A stretch of DNA of 64,000 bases from Avena insularis (Eukaryota > Streptophyta > Magnoliopsida > Poales > Poaceae): the NCBI GenBank assembly GCA_023614405.1, contig CM042694.1:92487285-92551284 (forward strand), in the 5' to 3' direction. Below the pieces are notes generated by a model. That model saw only the letters and a list, made by a program, of their open reading frames with translations, ran no database searches and was not told the origin of the DNA. Position numbers and translations under genes: made by a program. Below are positions 34,023 to 46,570 of the stretch, in pieces; the stretch's first letter is position 1; the number at the start of each line of letters is the position of its first letter.

Positions 34023-35776
34023 TTGGCGAACAAGAAGGCCGGCAAGGCAAACAAAGGTATATGTGATATACATGTTATTGATGTGTACTTGACTAGTACT
34101 CATAGTAGCACCTGGGTATTTGATACGGGATCGGTTTCTAATATATGTAACTCGGTTCAGGGGCTGCGGAACAAGCGACAACTAGCAAGGGATGAGGTCA
34201 CGATGCGGGTCGGCAATGGATCAAGAGTTGATGTGATCGCCGATAGAATACTGCCTCTCCATATACCATCGGGATTAGTTATAAACCTGAATAATTGTTA
34301 TTTGGTGCCTGCACTGAGCATGAACATTGTATCCGGATCGTGTTTGATGCAAAGTGGTTATTCGTTTAAGTCTGAAAACAATGGTTGTTCGGTTTATATG
34401 AATAATATCTTTTATGGTCATGCACCTGTGTTGAATGGTTTATTTCTGTTGGATCTCGATAGTAGTATTACGCATATTCATAATGTTGATGCTAAAAGGA
34501 TTAAACTTGATAATGATATATCTACATATATGTGGAACTGCCGTCTAGGTCATATTGGCGTTAAACGCATGAAGAAACTCCATTCTGATGGACTTTTGGA
34601 ATCACTTGATTTTGAATCATTTGATACATTTGAGCCATGCCTTATGGGCAAGATGACTAGAACGCCGTTTTCTGGTTCAATGGAATGGGCGACAGATTTA
34701 TTGGAAATCATACATACTAATGTGTGTGGACCAATGAGTGTGTCGGCGCGAGGTGGATATCATTATTTTGTTACTTTCACGGATGATTTGAGTAGATACG
34801 GGTATATCTATTTGATGAAACATAAGTCTGAAACCTTTGAAAAGTTCAAAGAATTTCAGAATGAAGTGGAAAATCATGTAACAGAAAGATCAAATTTCTG
34901 CAGTCCGACCGTGGAGGAGAGTATCTTAGTTACGAGTTTAGCACACATATGAAAGACTGTGGAATAGTTTCATAACTTACGCGTGCTGGAACACCACAAC
35001 GTAATGGTGTGTCAGAATGTCGTAATCGTACTTTATTGGATATGGTTCGATCTATGATGTCTCTGACTGACTTGCCACTGTCATTTTGGGGTTATGCACT
35101 GGAAACCGCTGCATTCACTTTAAATAGGGCACCATCTAAATCCGTTGAAAAGACACCGTATGAATTATGGTTTGGAAACAAACCTAAGTTGTCATTTCTT
35201 AAAGTTTGGGGATGTGATGTTTATGTGAAGAAACTTCAACCGGATAAACTCGAACCCAAAGCGGAAAAATGCATCTTCATAGGATACCCTAAGGAAACGA
35301 TTGGGTATACCTTCTATCACAGATCCGAGGGCAAGGTTTTTGTTGCCAACAATGGATCCTTTCTTGAGAAGGAGTTTCTCCCGAAAGGTGTGAGTAGTCG
35401 GAAGGTAGAACTCGAAGAGGTTATTGAACCTTCTCTTCATGAAATGGCGAGTAGCACAGCACCAGAAGTTGTTTTGGAGTTGACTTCACCTAATGAAGAG
35501 AGAGCTAATGATATTGATCATGAAACTCCGAAAGAGGACACTACCGAACCTCGCAAGTCAAGCAGGACACGTGCAGCTCCTCAACTGTACGGCAATCATG
35601 TTATGAATTTCATGATTGATGAAATAGATGACCCTGTGACGTATGAACAAGCGATGATGAGCCTTGATTCCAACAAATGGCTAGAAGCCATGAAATCCGA
35701 GATGGAATCCATGTACGAAAACCAGGTTTGGACTTTGGTAGACTTACCTCACAATCGAAAGGCCGATGAGAATTAA
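34023..35776 (+). pseudogene. Element E protease and integrase
   Basis: Protease motif VFDTGSVSNICNS is near 34120. The pre-integrase block (MWNCRLGHIGVKRMKKL), CEPCLMGKM-like cysteines (first one lost: TFEPCLMGKM) and the first integrase acid (IHTNVCGPM, where D has become N) follow. A 2-bp insertion near 34875 shifts the frame; it is shared with D. The second acid (SDRGGEY) is in the shifted frame. A private TAA near 34973 breaks it again. ECRNRTLLDMV with the third acid follows in 35009-35776, which ends at a private TAA. Confidence 0.85.
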
Positions 35777-37150
35777 TGGCTTTTCAAAAGAAAAATGGAT
35801 GCTGATGGTAATGTGACCATCTATAAGGCTTGACTTATCGCAAAGGGGTTTCGAAAAATTCAAGGAGTTGACTACGATGAGACATTCTCTCCTGTAGCGA
35901 TGCTTAAGTCGGTTAGGATTATGTTAGCAATTGCTGCATATTTCGATTATGAAATATGGCAGATGGATGTCAAAACTGTGTTCCTCAATGGTAATATTGA
36001 AGAAGAGTTGTATATGATACAACCTAAGGGTTTTGTCGATCCTGAGGATGCTAATAAGGTATGCAAGCTTCAGCGATCCATCTATGGACTGAAGCAAGCA
36101 TCCCGGAGTTGGAATCTCTGCTTTGATGAGGTGATCAAAGAGTTTGGATTTGTCCAAACTTATGGAGAGGCTTGTATTTACAAGAAAGTGAGTGGGAGCA
36201 ATGTGGCATTTCTAATATTATATGTGGATGACATATTATTGATTGGAAATGATATAGATCTTTTAAACAGTGTTCAAAGTTATCTAAATAGCAAATTTTC
36301 AATGAAAGACCTTGGTGAAGCTTCATATATATTAGGCATTAAAATCTATAGAGATAGATCAAGACGCCTAATTGGGCTATCGCAGAGTACATACCTTGAT
36401 AAGATATTAAAGAAGTTTAATATGGACGGAAGTAAGAAGGGTTCTTACCTATGTTGCAAGGCAAGCCATTGAGTAAGACTCAAAGTCCGGCTATAGCGGA
36501 AGAAAGAGAGATAATGGATAAGATCCCCTATGCCTCAGCCATAGGCTCTATAATGTATGCCATGCTATGTACAAGACCGGATGTGGCACATGCTATTAGT
36601 TTGACTAGTAGGTACCAACTGATCCGTGTTCGAACACTGGATAGCGGTCAAGAATATCCTTAAGTACTTGAGAAGAACTAAGGATATGTTTCTTGTATAC
36701 AGAGGTGAAGAAGAGCTAGTCGCTAAGTGTTATGTTGATGCTAGCTTTGACACTGATCCGGATGACTCTAAGTCTCAATACGGATACGTATTTCTCTTGA
36801 ACGGAGCAACAGTTAGTTGGAGGAGCTCCAAACAACCTGTGGTGGTTGGATCAACGATGGAGGCGGAATATGTTGTTGCTTCAGAAGCAGCGCAGGAAGC
36901 GGTTTAGATGAAGGAGTTCATAACTAAACTAGGTGTGGTTCCTAGTGCGCTGGACCCAATGGTGATCTATTGTGACAACAATGGAGCCATAGCCAACGCC
37001 AAGGAACCAAGGTCTCACAAGAATTCCAAGCATATTAAGCGCCGGTTTCACTCCATCCGCGAGCATGTCAAGGATGGAGATATAAAGATTTGTAAAGTGC
37101 ACAAGGACCTGAATGTAGCAGATCCGTTGACTAAAGTTCTCCCTAGGTAA
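35777..37150 (+). pseudogene. Element E reverse transcriptase and RNase H
   Basis: RT blocks run from about 35640 and include MLKSVRIMLAIAAYFDYEIW and the active site LYVDDILLIGNDIDLL (open frame 35900-36472). A one-base loss near 36440 shifts the frame at DGSKKG. RNase H follows in 36626-37150 with CYVDASFDTDPDDSKSQYGY and EAEYVVASEAAQEA. A Trp codon is TAG at 36905. A private TGA is at about 35830. The C-terminus PLTKVLPR is intact. Confidence 0.87.
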
Positions 37151-37218
37151 AAACATGATCAACACCAGAACTCCATGGGTGTTAGATTTATCACTATGTA
37201 AACTAGATTATTGTCTCT

Positions 37219-37234
37219 AGTGCAAGTGGGAGAC
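37219..37234 (+). other. Element E polypurine tract
   Basis: AGTGCAAGTGGGAGAC directly before the 3' LTR, the standard BARE-type tract. Confidence 0.9.
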
Positions 37235-38887
37235 TGAAGGAAATATGCCCTGAGAGGCAATAATAAAGTTATTATTATGTATTCCTTGTATATGATAGAT
37301 GTTTATTTTGCATGCTATAATTTTATTGATAGGAAACGTCAATACATGTGTGTTTAATAAACAAAAGGGTTCCTAGTTATGCCTCTCTTATAGACTAGCT
37401 TGTTGATTAACAAGATGATCAAGGTTTCCTGATCATGGACATTGGATGTTGTTAATAACAAGGTCACAGCATTTGTGAAATGATGTGATGAACATTCATC
37501 CGAAGTATAGCATTACGATCAAGTCATTATGTTTATATTGCTATAACATCATATGAAGTAGTCTTAGTCCTTAGACCATGAGATCATGTTAATTGCTAAC
37601 ACCAGAAGAGTATCTTGATAACATCAAACGTCACACCGTAACAGGGTGACTATAAAGGTGGGTTCAGTGCTATGAAGGTGTTATGTTGAGGCTCATGGAT
37701 CAAGAGTGGAATTTGTCAATCCCGATGACAGATAGATATACTCTGGGCCCTCTCGGTGATATCACATTAAGATAGCTTGCAAGCAAGTGTTGTGATCACT
37801 AGAATGTTATATCACGGGAACGAGAAAAGAGTGCATGTCGGTAACAAGATCAAACTAGGTATTTGGATATTGATGATCGAATCTCGGACATGTATTATAT
37901 CATGAGACAAAGGTATTAAATTACTAGCGTTAAAGGTTCTCACGATCACAGAAGTCATCGTTGAATGTGCAGGAGTCAGTATGGATCTCCAGGTCCCGCT
38001 TCTGATTATTGATGTGAGAGGAGTCTCAATCATGTTTGCATTATTCACGAACCATAGGGTGATACACTTAAGGGTTGCTAGACACCATTTAGGAGCACAT
38101 ATGTTTCAGACAAATGGTTTGCAAAGCACAGGAAATGTTTCAATAGAAACATGAATTGTTTTGATAGAAACCGGAATTGTTTCGGGTGAAATTGCAGAAA
38201 GTGGTTCTACATGTGATATTGAAATGTTGCAAGGGGTTTTATATTAATGTTTGTTAATTAAAGTAATTAACAAAATTCTGAATAAAATAAATAAAAGAGT
38301 TTTATTAATTGAGAGTGGCATTAAATTTGGTGGAAATTTAATGCATGTGAGTGGAACTTTGGGTGGAGCTTGAATTGATGTGAGTGGAGCTTCCACCACA
38401 TGAATCAGGAAGAGGAGGGGACTCCCTCCTTGGCCGCTGGCCATGGGAGGGGAGGATCCCCCCTTTCCTATAAAAGGCCCCCTCTCCTCCCTCACAAAGC
38501 ACACCTCCTTGTGAAGGATCTCTCTCCCCCTCTAGATATTCCCCCATGGCCTCGGATTAGTGAGATACATGTTCCCGGTGGCCTTGCATCTGGAAGGAGT
38601 TGCTGCTTCCACAGATTTGCTGGAGCGAGGAGGTGGAGGTTGTCCGGTGGCTTGAACGAGGGCGGATGTCTTTGCTGATTTGCGGCGCCGACTTCCACAC
38701 GATCTTGAGATCGGCAAGCGTTTACTACATCAACCATGAGTTCCTACTCGTTAACAAAACTCGTTGTCTTCGAGGGTAAGTTCTCCATGGATGTATGTCC
38801 ACCCGTTGCTCTGTATCTAGTAGATAGATCTTGGCGTATAGTTCTCATCGTAGGAAATTTTTTGTTTTCTATGCTGCAGACCCAACA
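37235..38887 (+). repeat. Element E 3' LTR (1,653 bp)
   Basis: Starts TGAAGGAAATATGCCCTGAG and ends GACCCAACA, followed by GAATC. Near identical to the 5' LTR except for scattered transitions and the small deletions in the 5' copy. TATA box at 38468-38477. Confidence 0.93.
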
Positions 38888-39772
38888 GAATCTTGCATAA
38901 GTTCTTAGGGGAACTTTCCCGGTGTTGATTACTTGTTGTAGTTGATGCTATTAAGTGGAACCATTGAATTATTATTCATGTTTAGATTGTTATTTATCAT
39001 TATTTCATCTCTGATCTTGATCCATATGATGTCTTGTGAGTAGTTCATTTAGTTCTTGAGGACATGGGAGAAGTCATGTTGTTAGTAGTGGAATTGTGTT
39101 GAGAAAGATTTAATGGTTTGATATTTAAGTTGTGGTGCTATTCTTCTAGTGGTGTCATGTGAACGTCGCCTACATGATACTTCACCTTTATGATCCTAGG
39201 GAATGCATTGTGTATTTGGCTACTAATCGTGGGGTTTCCGGAGTGACAGAAACCTTAACCCCGTTAGGAAACCTTTGCATAAGGGAGTGTAGGATCTCAG
39301 AGTTTAAGGGTGTGGTTAGGTTTTTATCTTAATTACTTTCTTGTAGTTGCGGATGCTTGCAAGGGGTATAATCATAAGTATGCATTAGTCCTAGTAAGGT
39401 CAGTACATTAGCATAGGTTCACCCACACAACACCTATCTAACCATAGATGATTAATCAACTATATGAAGCGAAAGCACTTGACAAATATTCCCATGTGTC
39501 CTCAAGAACGTTTGGTCACCTTATGTAATACAACCGGCTTGTCCTTTGCTAAATACAGGATTGGAACACTTGCCGCAATTATTATTATTGGCTTTTATTT
39601 ACTCACACTTTATTTATCTACATTATCAAAAACCCCTAAAAATCCGTTTGCTAAGTATTTACAGAGAATTCCTGATCCAAACCACTAGTCAACACCTTCT
39701 GCTCCTCGTTGGGTTCGACACTCTTATTTATCGAAAGTACTACGATACAACCCCTATACTTGTGGGTCATCA
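38888..39772 (+). repeat. Element B 3' LTR, right part
   Basis: Continues the LTR interrupted at 11103 and ends TGTGGGTCATCA. The last 130 bp match 6177-6311. The site of element A's insertion is intact here (CCTAAAAATCCG). Confidence 0.85.
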
Positions 39773-40227
39773 AGACTATTTTCTAGTGCCGTTGCCGGGG
39801 AGTGAAGCTCTCTGTTGAAGAGTGGAACTGGTAAAGGAAACTTCTACTGTATATTTTACTAGAAAAATACTAATTATATTATTTCAAAGGATTTTAGAAT
39901 TTCTCAAATAATAAATCCTTTTGTTCCTATTTATTATATATAAAATACTTGTTATTAACATTCAAAGTTAATTTCTAAATAAGAAAGAATCTCATATAAT
40001 TGTCTATCTTAAAAGAAATATTTTAAGCTTATATGATTAAAACATTTAAAGGAGGATTTGGAATTAAATAAAGCATTACATGACATTACTATGCATAATT
40101 CATTATTGCTTCTTGAAATATTGTCCTTACAGGGCAATAATGGTGTTTTGTAGAAACGGGAGCTCAAGGTCAAGTGGAAGCATCAGACTTCACTAGCTTG
40201 CACTCACAAGGAAAGTTCATCACTTGC
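39773..40227 (+). mobile_element. Second internal domain (B') downstream of the B LTR
   Basis: After the LTR end comes a second, slightly mutated tRNA-Asp primer site (39784-39800, TAGTGCCGTTGCCGGGG). About 50 bp of the following sequence match element B's interior (TGGAACTGGTAAAGGAAACT), then it diverges completely. So the LTR is shared by two different internal regions. No gene is visible. Element C interrupts it at 40227 and it resumes at 62571. Confidence 0.7.
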
Positions 40228-41872
40228 TGATGGCAACAACTCCGTGTGTACCAACTCGTTGGGACTCCAAGTATAGAGTGTTGTAGCGAGTGTCTTTTCC
40301 CCGCAAGGGTGACTTGAGGGTTAATATCGAACTCTCGAGGAATTGGCTTAGAAGTTAATTCTTCTTCTCCTATTAAGCAACCTTTAAAGCAAACTTCTCA
40401 TCTTGTGTCCCCAACTCCACCGTGTGGTTGTCAAAAACAAGGTTACGTATTAGTAATATGAAATAAAAATAAAAATTAAGTGCAGTAAAGTAAACTAAGC
40501 AAACAAGATGATGATGGTGAAAATTTGTTTTTTTGGGTTTTGTTGTGTGATTGCAAATGAAGTAAGTATTTTTGCATTTTCTGATTAAAATATTGCAGCA
40601 AATGTGAAGTGTGATAAATGTGTTTCTTATGATTTAAAATGGACCGGGGTTCATGGGTTCACTTGTCTACTCTCTTTTTAAGTTGAAGTGGACAAAAAAA
40701 ATCATCAGCGACATAATATTAATGGAACTTAAACATGTGTTTGATGAGCATTCATATGGGCATCACGTCCTAACATAGATATGATGCAACACATCTCTCT
40801 TATACTCTACAAGATATGGAAACTCCAAGCAAATCTTGAATTGAGCATTACATGCAGTATAACCTTAAGAAATATGACATGATGTTTGAATTACAAATAT
40901 GCTACTTTGACCAAACAAGATTATCTAGCCTTCACAAGATAACTATAGGACATGAATTCACTTAATCCTTAGTGAGGCAGCAAAAGAAAGGTAAAAACCA
41001 TAGTAGATCATATATTTTGTTATCAATATCCAACCACTACCACCATGTTACTCCATATAATACACACTTCTCCCCACACGGGCTCTTGCATACAAGTTGG
41101 ATCAAAACAAGTAATTAAGAACGGGGTACACGATATGCATCCATCTATCAATACATCTTACACATAATGGGTTCCAATCTCATATATCAAATCATCAAAC
41201 CAAGATCCACCACATAGGAATTACATATATGTCCATAATCATGTTGGGCAGCTCATATGGTACTAAGATCTATGAAGAACAAGAGAAAAATAGAGCAAGC
41301 TACTGCCACAAACTCATAGTCCATAGGTGGACTACTCCCTATTCATCATGATGACGATGGTGGAGATGTTGGAGAAGGTGGAGATCCCTCCGACGGCGGC
41401 TCCGATGGAGTTTCCCCCTCCAATCTTCGCTGGTTTTGACTCCTTTTTGGTGTTTCTCTGTTGTGTGGAGCTATCTGCGATGGCTCCTCTAGGGAACTTT
41501 TTACAGAGGTTTTTAGGTCAAGCCAAGTCCATGGGCGAAAGAATCAAGGGCATCTGACGATCGAGGACGAAGAGAGGGGGTGGCGCGCCCTACTGGGCCG
41601 GGCGCCCCACCAGGTGCCTTTTGGCCCTCCTGGCCCTTCTGGTGAGATCCAAGTGCTCCAAATGCTTCCATTGGTGAAATATAGTCCATGAAAGCTAAAA
41701 GTACACAAAACAGGGTTTTCTTGTCCTACAAGGTTATAACCAAAATAAAGGGGGTCCTTGTTAAATCCCCAAAAATTAATGTAAAAAATGGATGTAACAT
41801 TAAGTATGTTGCAAATATGTGGGAATACATGTCAATAAACTACAAAGTTCATGTATGCATTTTACATGCATC
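40228..41872 (-). repeat. Element C 3' LTR (1,645 bp)
   Basis: Plus-strand edges are TGATGGCAACAACTCC and TTTTACATGCATCA. It aligns with the right LTR except for a replaced block (133 bp here at 40729-40861, about 753 bp there). Its TATA box is mutated by one base at 41504 relative to the right copy. Confidence 0.9.
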
Positions 41873-41889
41873 AACGCCCCCAAGCTTAA
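41873..41889 (-). other. Element C polypurine tract
   Basis: The minus strand reads TTAAGCTTGGGGGCGT before the LTR start, with the same AAGCTTGGGG core as B and F. Confidence 0.8.
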
Positions 41890-44045
41890 CCTATGCTTGT
41901 CCTCGAGCATAAAGGTGATAAAACTAACATGGACTTTGGAGTTTGTTGCCTTTGCTTATTTTCATTGTCACATAAACTTTTTCTAGGTACAATATTTAAG
42001 TAATAACAACAAGAAAGTGAACTATAAAGTGATATATCTTACTCTCCACAAACATGCTCAACAATAAGTAGACTATGTGTTAAAACAAATTGAAAGTAGT
42101 AAGACCATATGGCACACTTAGATGTAAGTAGGGATTAAACATGTGAATAAGCTTGTTTAGCTTCCAATATATATTTCAAATAGGTTCATGGTTGAGCCAT
42201 AGTCCATCATGGTGTTTGACTCCATTTACCCCCATCATAAGCATCTTTCTATACTTTATATTCTTGACCCACTACAAGTTGAATGTCTCATGTCTGTTAA
42301 CCACAAGTACTCACTATAGCATGCTACTCAAGTTTAGATCATAAGAAATTCGTCATTATATGCATATAGTTCCAAATGAAGTGCACTGAGGTACCTCTTG
42401 CCCCTTTGCATGAAGTCCCCTAGGAAGAGACATACATAGTCAGATGACATGACAAATAGACAAATGAAACATCTCAGCATATTTTTATTTACTATTTGCA
42501 TATATTTTTATTTGAATGCCTCATAGAATATTCAAGCTGTAAATTTGCACCATAATGGATTTTAGGCATTTTAACATGGCTTAGATTAGCGGCCCAGTGC
42601 TCCCTCTAACACATATACATACTAGAATATTCTCGATTTTTATCCTGTTCATTTCACAATGTTAAGCATCCACATCCAAAAGACATGATATCAACAAGGG
42701 AGTGTCACGCATAAACCTTCCCCTTAATTGTTTGAAAGCTTTCCCCATGTCAGCATGGTTGGGTTAACAATCAACTCATAGTTTATCAAGCACATAACTT
42801 ATTTATCATTAGCTAAGTTTCCCCTTTTGTTTATGTCATCAGGTTTGTGTGGTCACCCCACAACCAACTTCTCTATTTTCAACCATGCCCATAAATGTCG
42901 TATTATTTGGAAGCTAAACAGGACACATGAGTGATGTACTTAGAATAACATTTGATTTTTGACTTTAGAAAAAATATCTATTAATATGCCACGGGATCTA
43001 TAGAAATAAGTATTTATTTTCGCACAATGCTCATTATCATTAATAATCTATGTATATGAGAAAAATATTGCACTCATAAGGCACTAGAAAATTACCATTC
43101 ATCAAAGTATTTGAGCTAGCAAACTCTTACATTTTAGCCTTTTGCTTTCACTCCCTTTTTCTTTTCATGGCATATACTCATCTTAATCAAGTCATTTAAT
43201 AATAGGGTAATTTTTTTAAATAGCTCTTTTATAAACATGCAAGACATTCACCATGGTGGTCACAATTATTTCAAACAAAATAAACTAAACAAGACGCTCC
43301 AAGTTTCTATGACAATTCTATGTTGCTCAAAAAATAAAGTTTAGAGGTTTGCAAACTGAGAGTTTAGTAGGTCCAGTGGGGTGCCTTGGGAATCCCCAAG
43401 CTTATGGTCTTCACCATTCTTGGATATCTCTTGGTATGGTGTTCTTCCATTCCCTGTCAAAAGACTTCAACACAAAACTTTCTCCCATTCTTTTTCTATG
43501 GGGTGACATTAGTGGTACAAGAATGTGATAGTTGCTGCCATATATATCAAATACAATGATTTTCCTTAATAGAGTAGGCATACAATGTTCTAAACATTTG
43601 TAGCATGGCAAAAGATTCATGGCAAATCATTTTGGGATATAAAAGAATGGCTCAAACAATAGGAGGCAGACTCTGTCTAGATTTACATCATCAGAAAAAC
43701 GAATTTATTTAGACCACTTAAACATGTTAGAAATTTTTACCAATTTTTTTTCATACAGAGGACGAAAATTTGCAAGTACAGTTTAAATATGAGAGCAATC
43801 GGAGTTACATAAAAAATCATAAAATTCTTCTGCTAAAACAGTTCTACGCAGGAATTTGCTACTCCATGTGTGCTACAACTTTCTAGCATCCAAAATGGAT
43901 TCCACTTGGTACTTTATTACTAACCTATAGTAAATACACTAACAAAAACTCTTTTTCTACAGCAATCATGCATAAACTAAATAATCGGGTTGCCTCCGGT
44001 AAAGCACTTTCTTTATAGCCATATAGTTAGGCTTACTTACTTGAA
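41890..44045 (-). other. Element C noncoding 3' domain
   Basis: About 2.15 kb where pol would be in an autonomous relative. There is no coding frame of note. A hairpin/polypurine-like block shared with F lies at 43378-43402, followed on the plus strand by CTTGGATATCTCTTGG, which F also has (CTTGGATATTTCTTGG). Confidence 0.7.
43378..43402 (-). promoter_or_regulatory. Hairpin plus internal polypurine-like motif in element C
   Basis: GGGGTGCC, TTG, GGAATCCCC form an imperfect stem next to AAGCTTGGGG (minus strand). Homologous to 30075-30102 in element F. Confidence 0.5.
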
Positions 44046-44757
44046 TCAAGTGACATGGAATTCATGTGGTAGCTTGTATCTTGGTGCTACCTCCTTCTTT
44101 CTTGGGAAGTGTTCCATACACTTCTTGTGTGGAAATTGGAACTTCACATTTCCTTTCTTTGAGTCAATCACTGCACCCGTAGTTCTCAAAAAAGGTCTTC
44201 CAAGAATTATAGTACTTGAGGTTTTACTCCCCATGTCCATTATAACAAAGTCAACAATCACAAAAGTCATATGTAACTCAACCATAATATCATTTACTTT
44301 TCCTAAAGCATGTTTAGTAGAGTCTTCAACAAACAAAAGATCTATTGAACATTTTTTCATAGTTTTGAGTTCTAGTAGATCATACAATTCTTTAGATAAA
44401 ACAGAGACACTAGATTCTAAATCTAGAATTGCATGGTGTGTCTCTTTGCCAATAGTGATTAATATCTTGGGGATCCAAGCATCCCCAAGCTTTGGTGGTT
44501 TCATGGCTTCATTATTATATCTTTCTATCTTTTCTTTTGTAACATAATTGGCTATGTAGGAGCCAAAACCTGCTTGGTGAACATTAATGGATGGGTCATT
44601 AGAAATATTTTGTAAAATATTAATGAGTTCACTCAAGCTACATTTATCAAGGTCAAGGAGTGGATCTTGTTTTTCATTTAGCATTTTGACTTCTTCTATT
44701 TATTTATCATTTGTTATCATAAGTGATTCCCTTTCTTTTTCTTCCATCAAATTAAGG
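44046..44757 (-). pseudogene. Element C protease domain
   Basis: The frame 44684-44046 (212 codons) begins after a TAA near 44700 and ends at TGA. The conserved core is YVTKEKIERYNNEAMKPPKL, then the retropepsin site HAILDLESSVSVLSKELYDL and the second block IILGRPFLRTTGAVIDSKKG. The site is normally DLGSS; here the glycine is glutamate, which should weaken or kill activity. In Athila-group elements this enzyme follows gag. The frame upstream joins gag through the Cassandra insertion. Confidence 0.8.
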
Positions 44758-44763
44758 GTCTCC

Positions 44764-45043
44764 TATAACACCCGGTCCACTTGGCCCGTGAGGTGTCACT
44801 CATGGTAGCTTAATAGGATATCTAGACTGGCCCCACAGACCAACACTAGTCTTTTTTGTGCACTTTGTCCTCACTCATGCGCACCCGGTACCCACTTCCT
44901 GGTCGGTCACCCATCCTAGAATTGCTCTAGGCCAAGCACGCTTAACCTTAGAGTCCTTTTCGAATGAGCTTCCGGAAAAGAAGTTGCAACTTGTTGGTAT
45001 GAGTATTCTATCAATCCTATTAATCCATGTGCATGGTATCACA
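44764..45043 (-). repeat. Cassandra 3' LTR (280 bp)
   Basis: Runs on the minus strand from TGTGATACCATGCACATGG to GGTGTTATA. The end has TATA where the partner LTR has TGCA, so its CA terminus has decayed. Confidence 0.88.
44905..44947 (-). promoter_or_regulatory. 5S-rRNA-like internal promoter segment in Cassandra 3' LTR
   Basis: The minus strand contains GGTTAAGCGTGCTTGG and CTAGGATGGGTGACC, which match the internal control region of plant 5S rRNA. A second copy is at 58782-58824 in the 5' LTR. It is a fragment inside a retroelement, not a 5S gene. In Cassandra this region is thought to recruit RNA polymerase III. Confidence 0.88.
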
Positions 45044-45160
45044 TACACCCATCCTTTAGAAGATCGATGCCCTCATCGATCAAGCACACCCTAGGAACGT
45101 TCCCTATTGGCACGTCTGCACACACACCCGTTTAACCATGAGGTTGGCTCTGATACCACT
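45044..45160 (-). other. Cassandra internal region with primer site and polypurine tract
   Basis: 117 bp. The primer site TGGTATCAGAGCC (minus) is at 45146-45158. The purine-rich AAAGGATGGGTGTA lies next to the 3' LTR. No ORF. Confidence 0.88.
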
Positions 45161-45166
45161 TGCAAC

Positions 45167-45943
45167 TGTTGGGTCCGCAGCATAGAAAACAAAAAAATTC
45201 CTAGATGAGAACTATACGCCAAGATCTATCTACTAGATACAGAGCAACGGGTGGACATACATCCATGGAGAACTTACCCTCGAAGACAACGAGTTACATT
45301 AGCAGTAGGAACTCGTGGTTGATGTAGTCGTACGCTTGCCGATCTCAAGATCATGTGGAAGTCCGAGCACCGCAAATCAGCAGCGCATCCGTCCTCGCAC
45401 ACACGTTCAAGCCACCGGACAACCTCCACCTCCTCGCTCCAGCGAATCAGTGGAAGCAGCAACTCCTTCTAGACGCAAGGCCACCAGGAACATGTATCTC
45501 GCTAATCCAAGACCATGCGGGAATATCTAGAGGGGGAGAGAGATCCTTCATGAGGAGGTGTGCTTTGTGAGGGAGGAGACGGGGGCCTTTTATAGGAGAG
45601 GGGGTCTCCTCACCTCCCATGGCCGACGGCCAAGGAGGGAGCCCCCTCCTCTTCCTCATTCATGTTGTGGAAGCTCCACTCACATCAATTCAAGCTCCAC
45701 CCAAAGTTCCACTCACATGCATTAAATTTCCACCAAATTTAATGCCACTCTCAATTAATAAAACTCTTTTATTTATTTTATTCAGAATTTTGTTAATTAC
45801 TTTAATTAACAAACTTTAACGTAAAACCCCTTGCAACATTTCAATATCACATGCAGAACCACTTTCTGCAATTTCACCCGAAACAATTCCGGTTTCTATC
45901 GAAACATTTCCTGCGCTTTACAAACCTTTTGTCTGAAACATAT
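45167..45943 (-). repeat. Element D 3' LTR, left part
   Basis: Starts on the plus strand TGTTGGGTCCGCAGC. Interrupted at 45943 by the solo LTR and resumes at 50617 (CATAT duplicated). TATA box, minus strand, at 45586-45595. Confidence 0.92.
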
Positions 45944-46570
45944 TGTCACATCCCAAGATTTTCCAAATCTTGTAATGTGAACAATAAAATAACAAAATAA
46001 ATTTTTGTTGAAAATCAGGGTGAAAAGAAACTTTTGTTTCTAAAAGGAGACTTGAAATCCCATCTTGAACAAACCTTGGCAGAAGTTTGAATTCAACAAA
46101 AATCCAAATCAAGGGAAATGCATTCCTCAATGAATGTATCTGGAAATTTGAACACCTGGAAAATAAATCAAAAACCCTAAACCCTAATGGAAGGAAATCA
46201 TTTTCCAAAGTATCTCCAAATCTATGGATTTGATCCATACCAAATTTGACTATCAAATATTCTCAAAGGATCAAGAAAGACCTTAGAGATGGTTTCACTT
46301 AGTTTGGAACCATAGACAAAATCTTGTGACTATAATGAGAGAAGGAAATTGAAATTCCAAAGCCATTAAAGCCCTTATCAAAAGCCCATAACCTTTGGTG
46401 AACAAATAATCCTAAAGGGATTTATAAAGATAAAACATTTATCAAAGGAAAAATAAATTGTTTTGGAAACACTGATTTAGATCTTTTAATAAAAGACTTT
46501 GTTTTCAAATGAAAAGGTGAGCCAAATTAATTTTGGCCAAAGCTTTTGTAATAAAATATTTTGTTTTGAT

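Larger units (their letters stand above)
11104..38887 (+). mobile_element. Copia LTR retrotransposon E (BARE/WIS/Angela-like), split by element F
   Basis: Complete layout: 5' LTR 11104-12733, primer site, leader, gag, protease, integrase, RT, RNase H, polypurine tract, 3' LTR 37235-38887. Target-site duplication is GAATT (11099-11103) and GAATC (38888-38892), one transition apart. Without the 19.4 kb insertion of F the element is about 8.35 kb, normal for BARE-type elements. It is coding-defective, and several of its lesions are shared with element D. Confidence 0.93.

Noticed and set aside
44905..44947. A possible 5S rRNA gene
   Set aside because: Only the internal promoter part is present, twice, at matching places in two LTRs of a Cassandra element.
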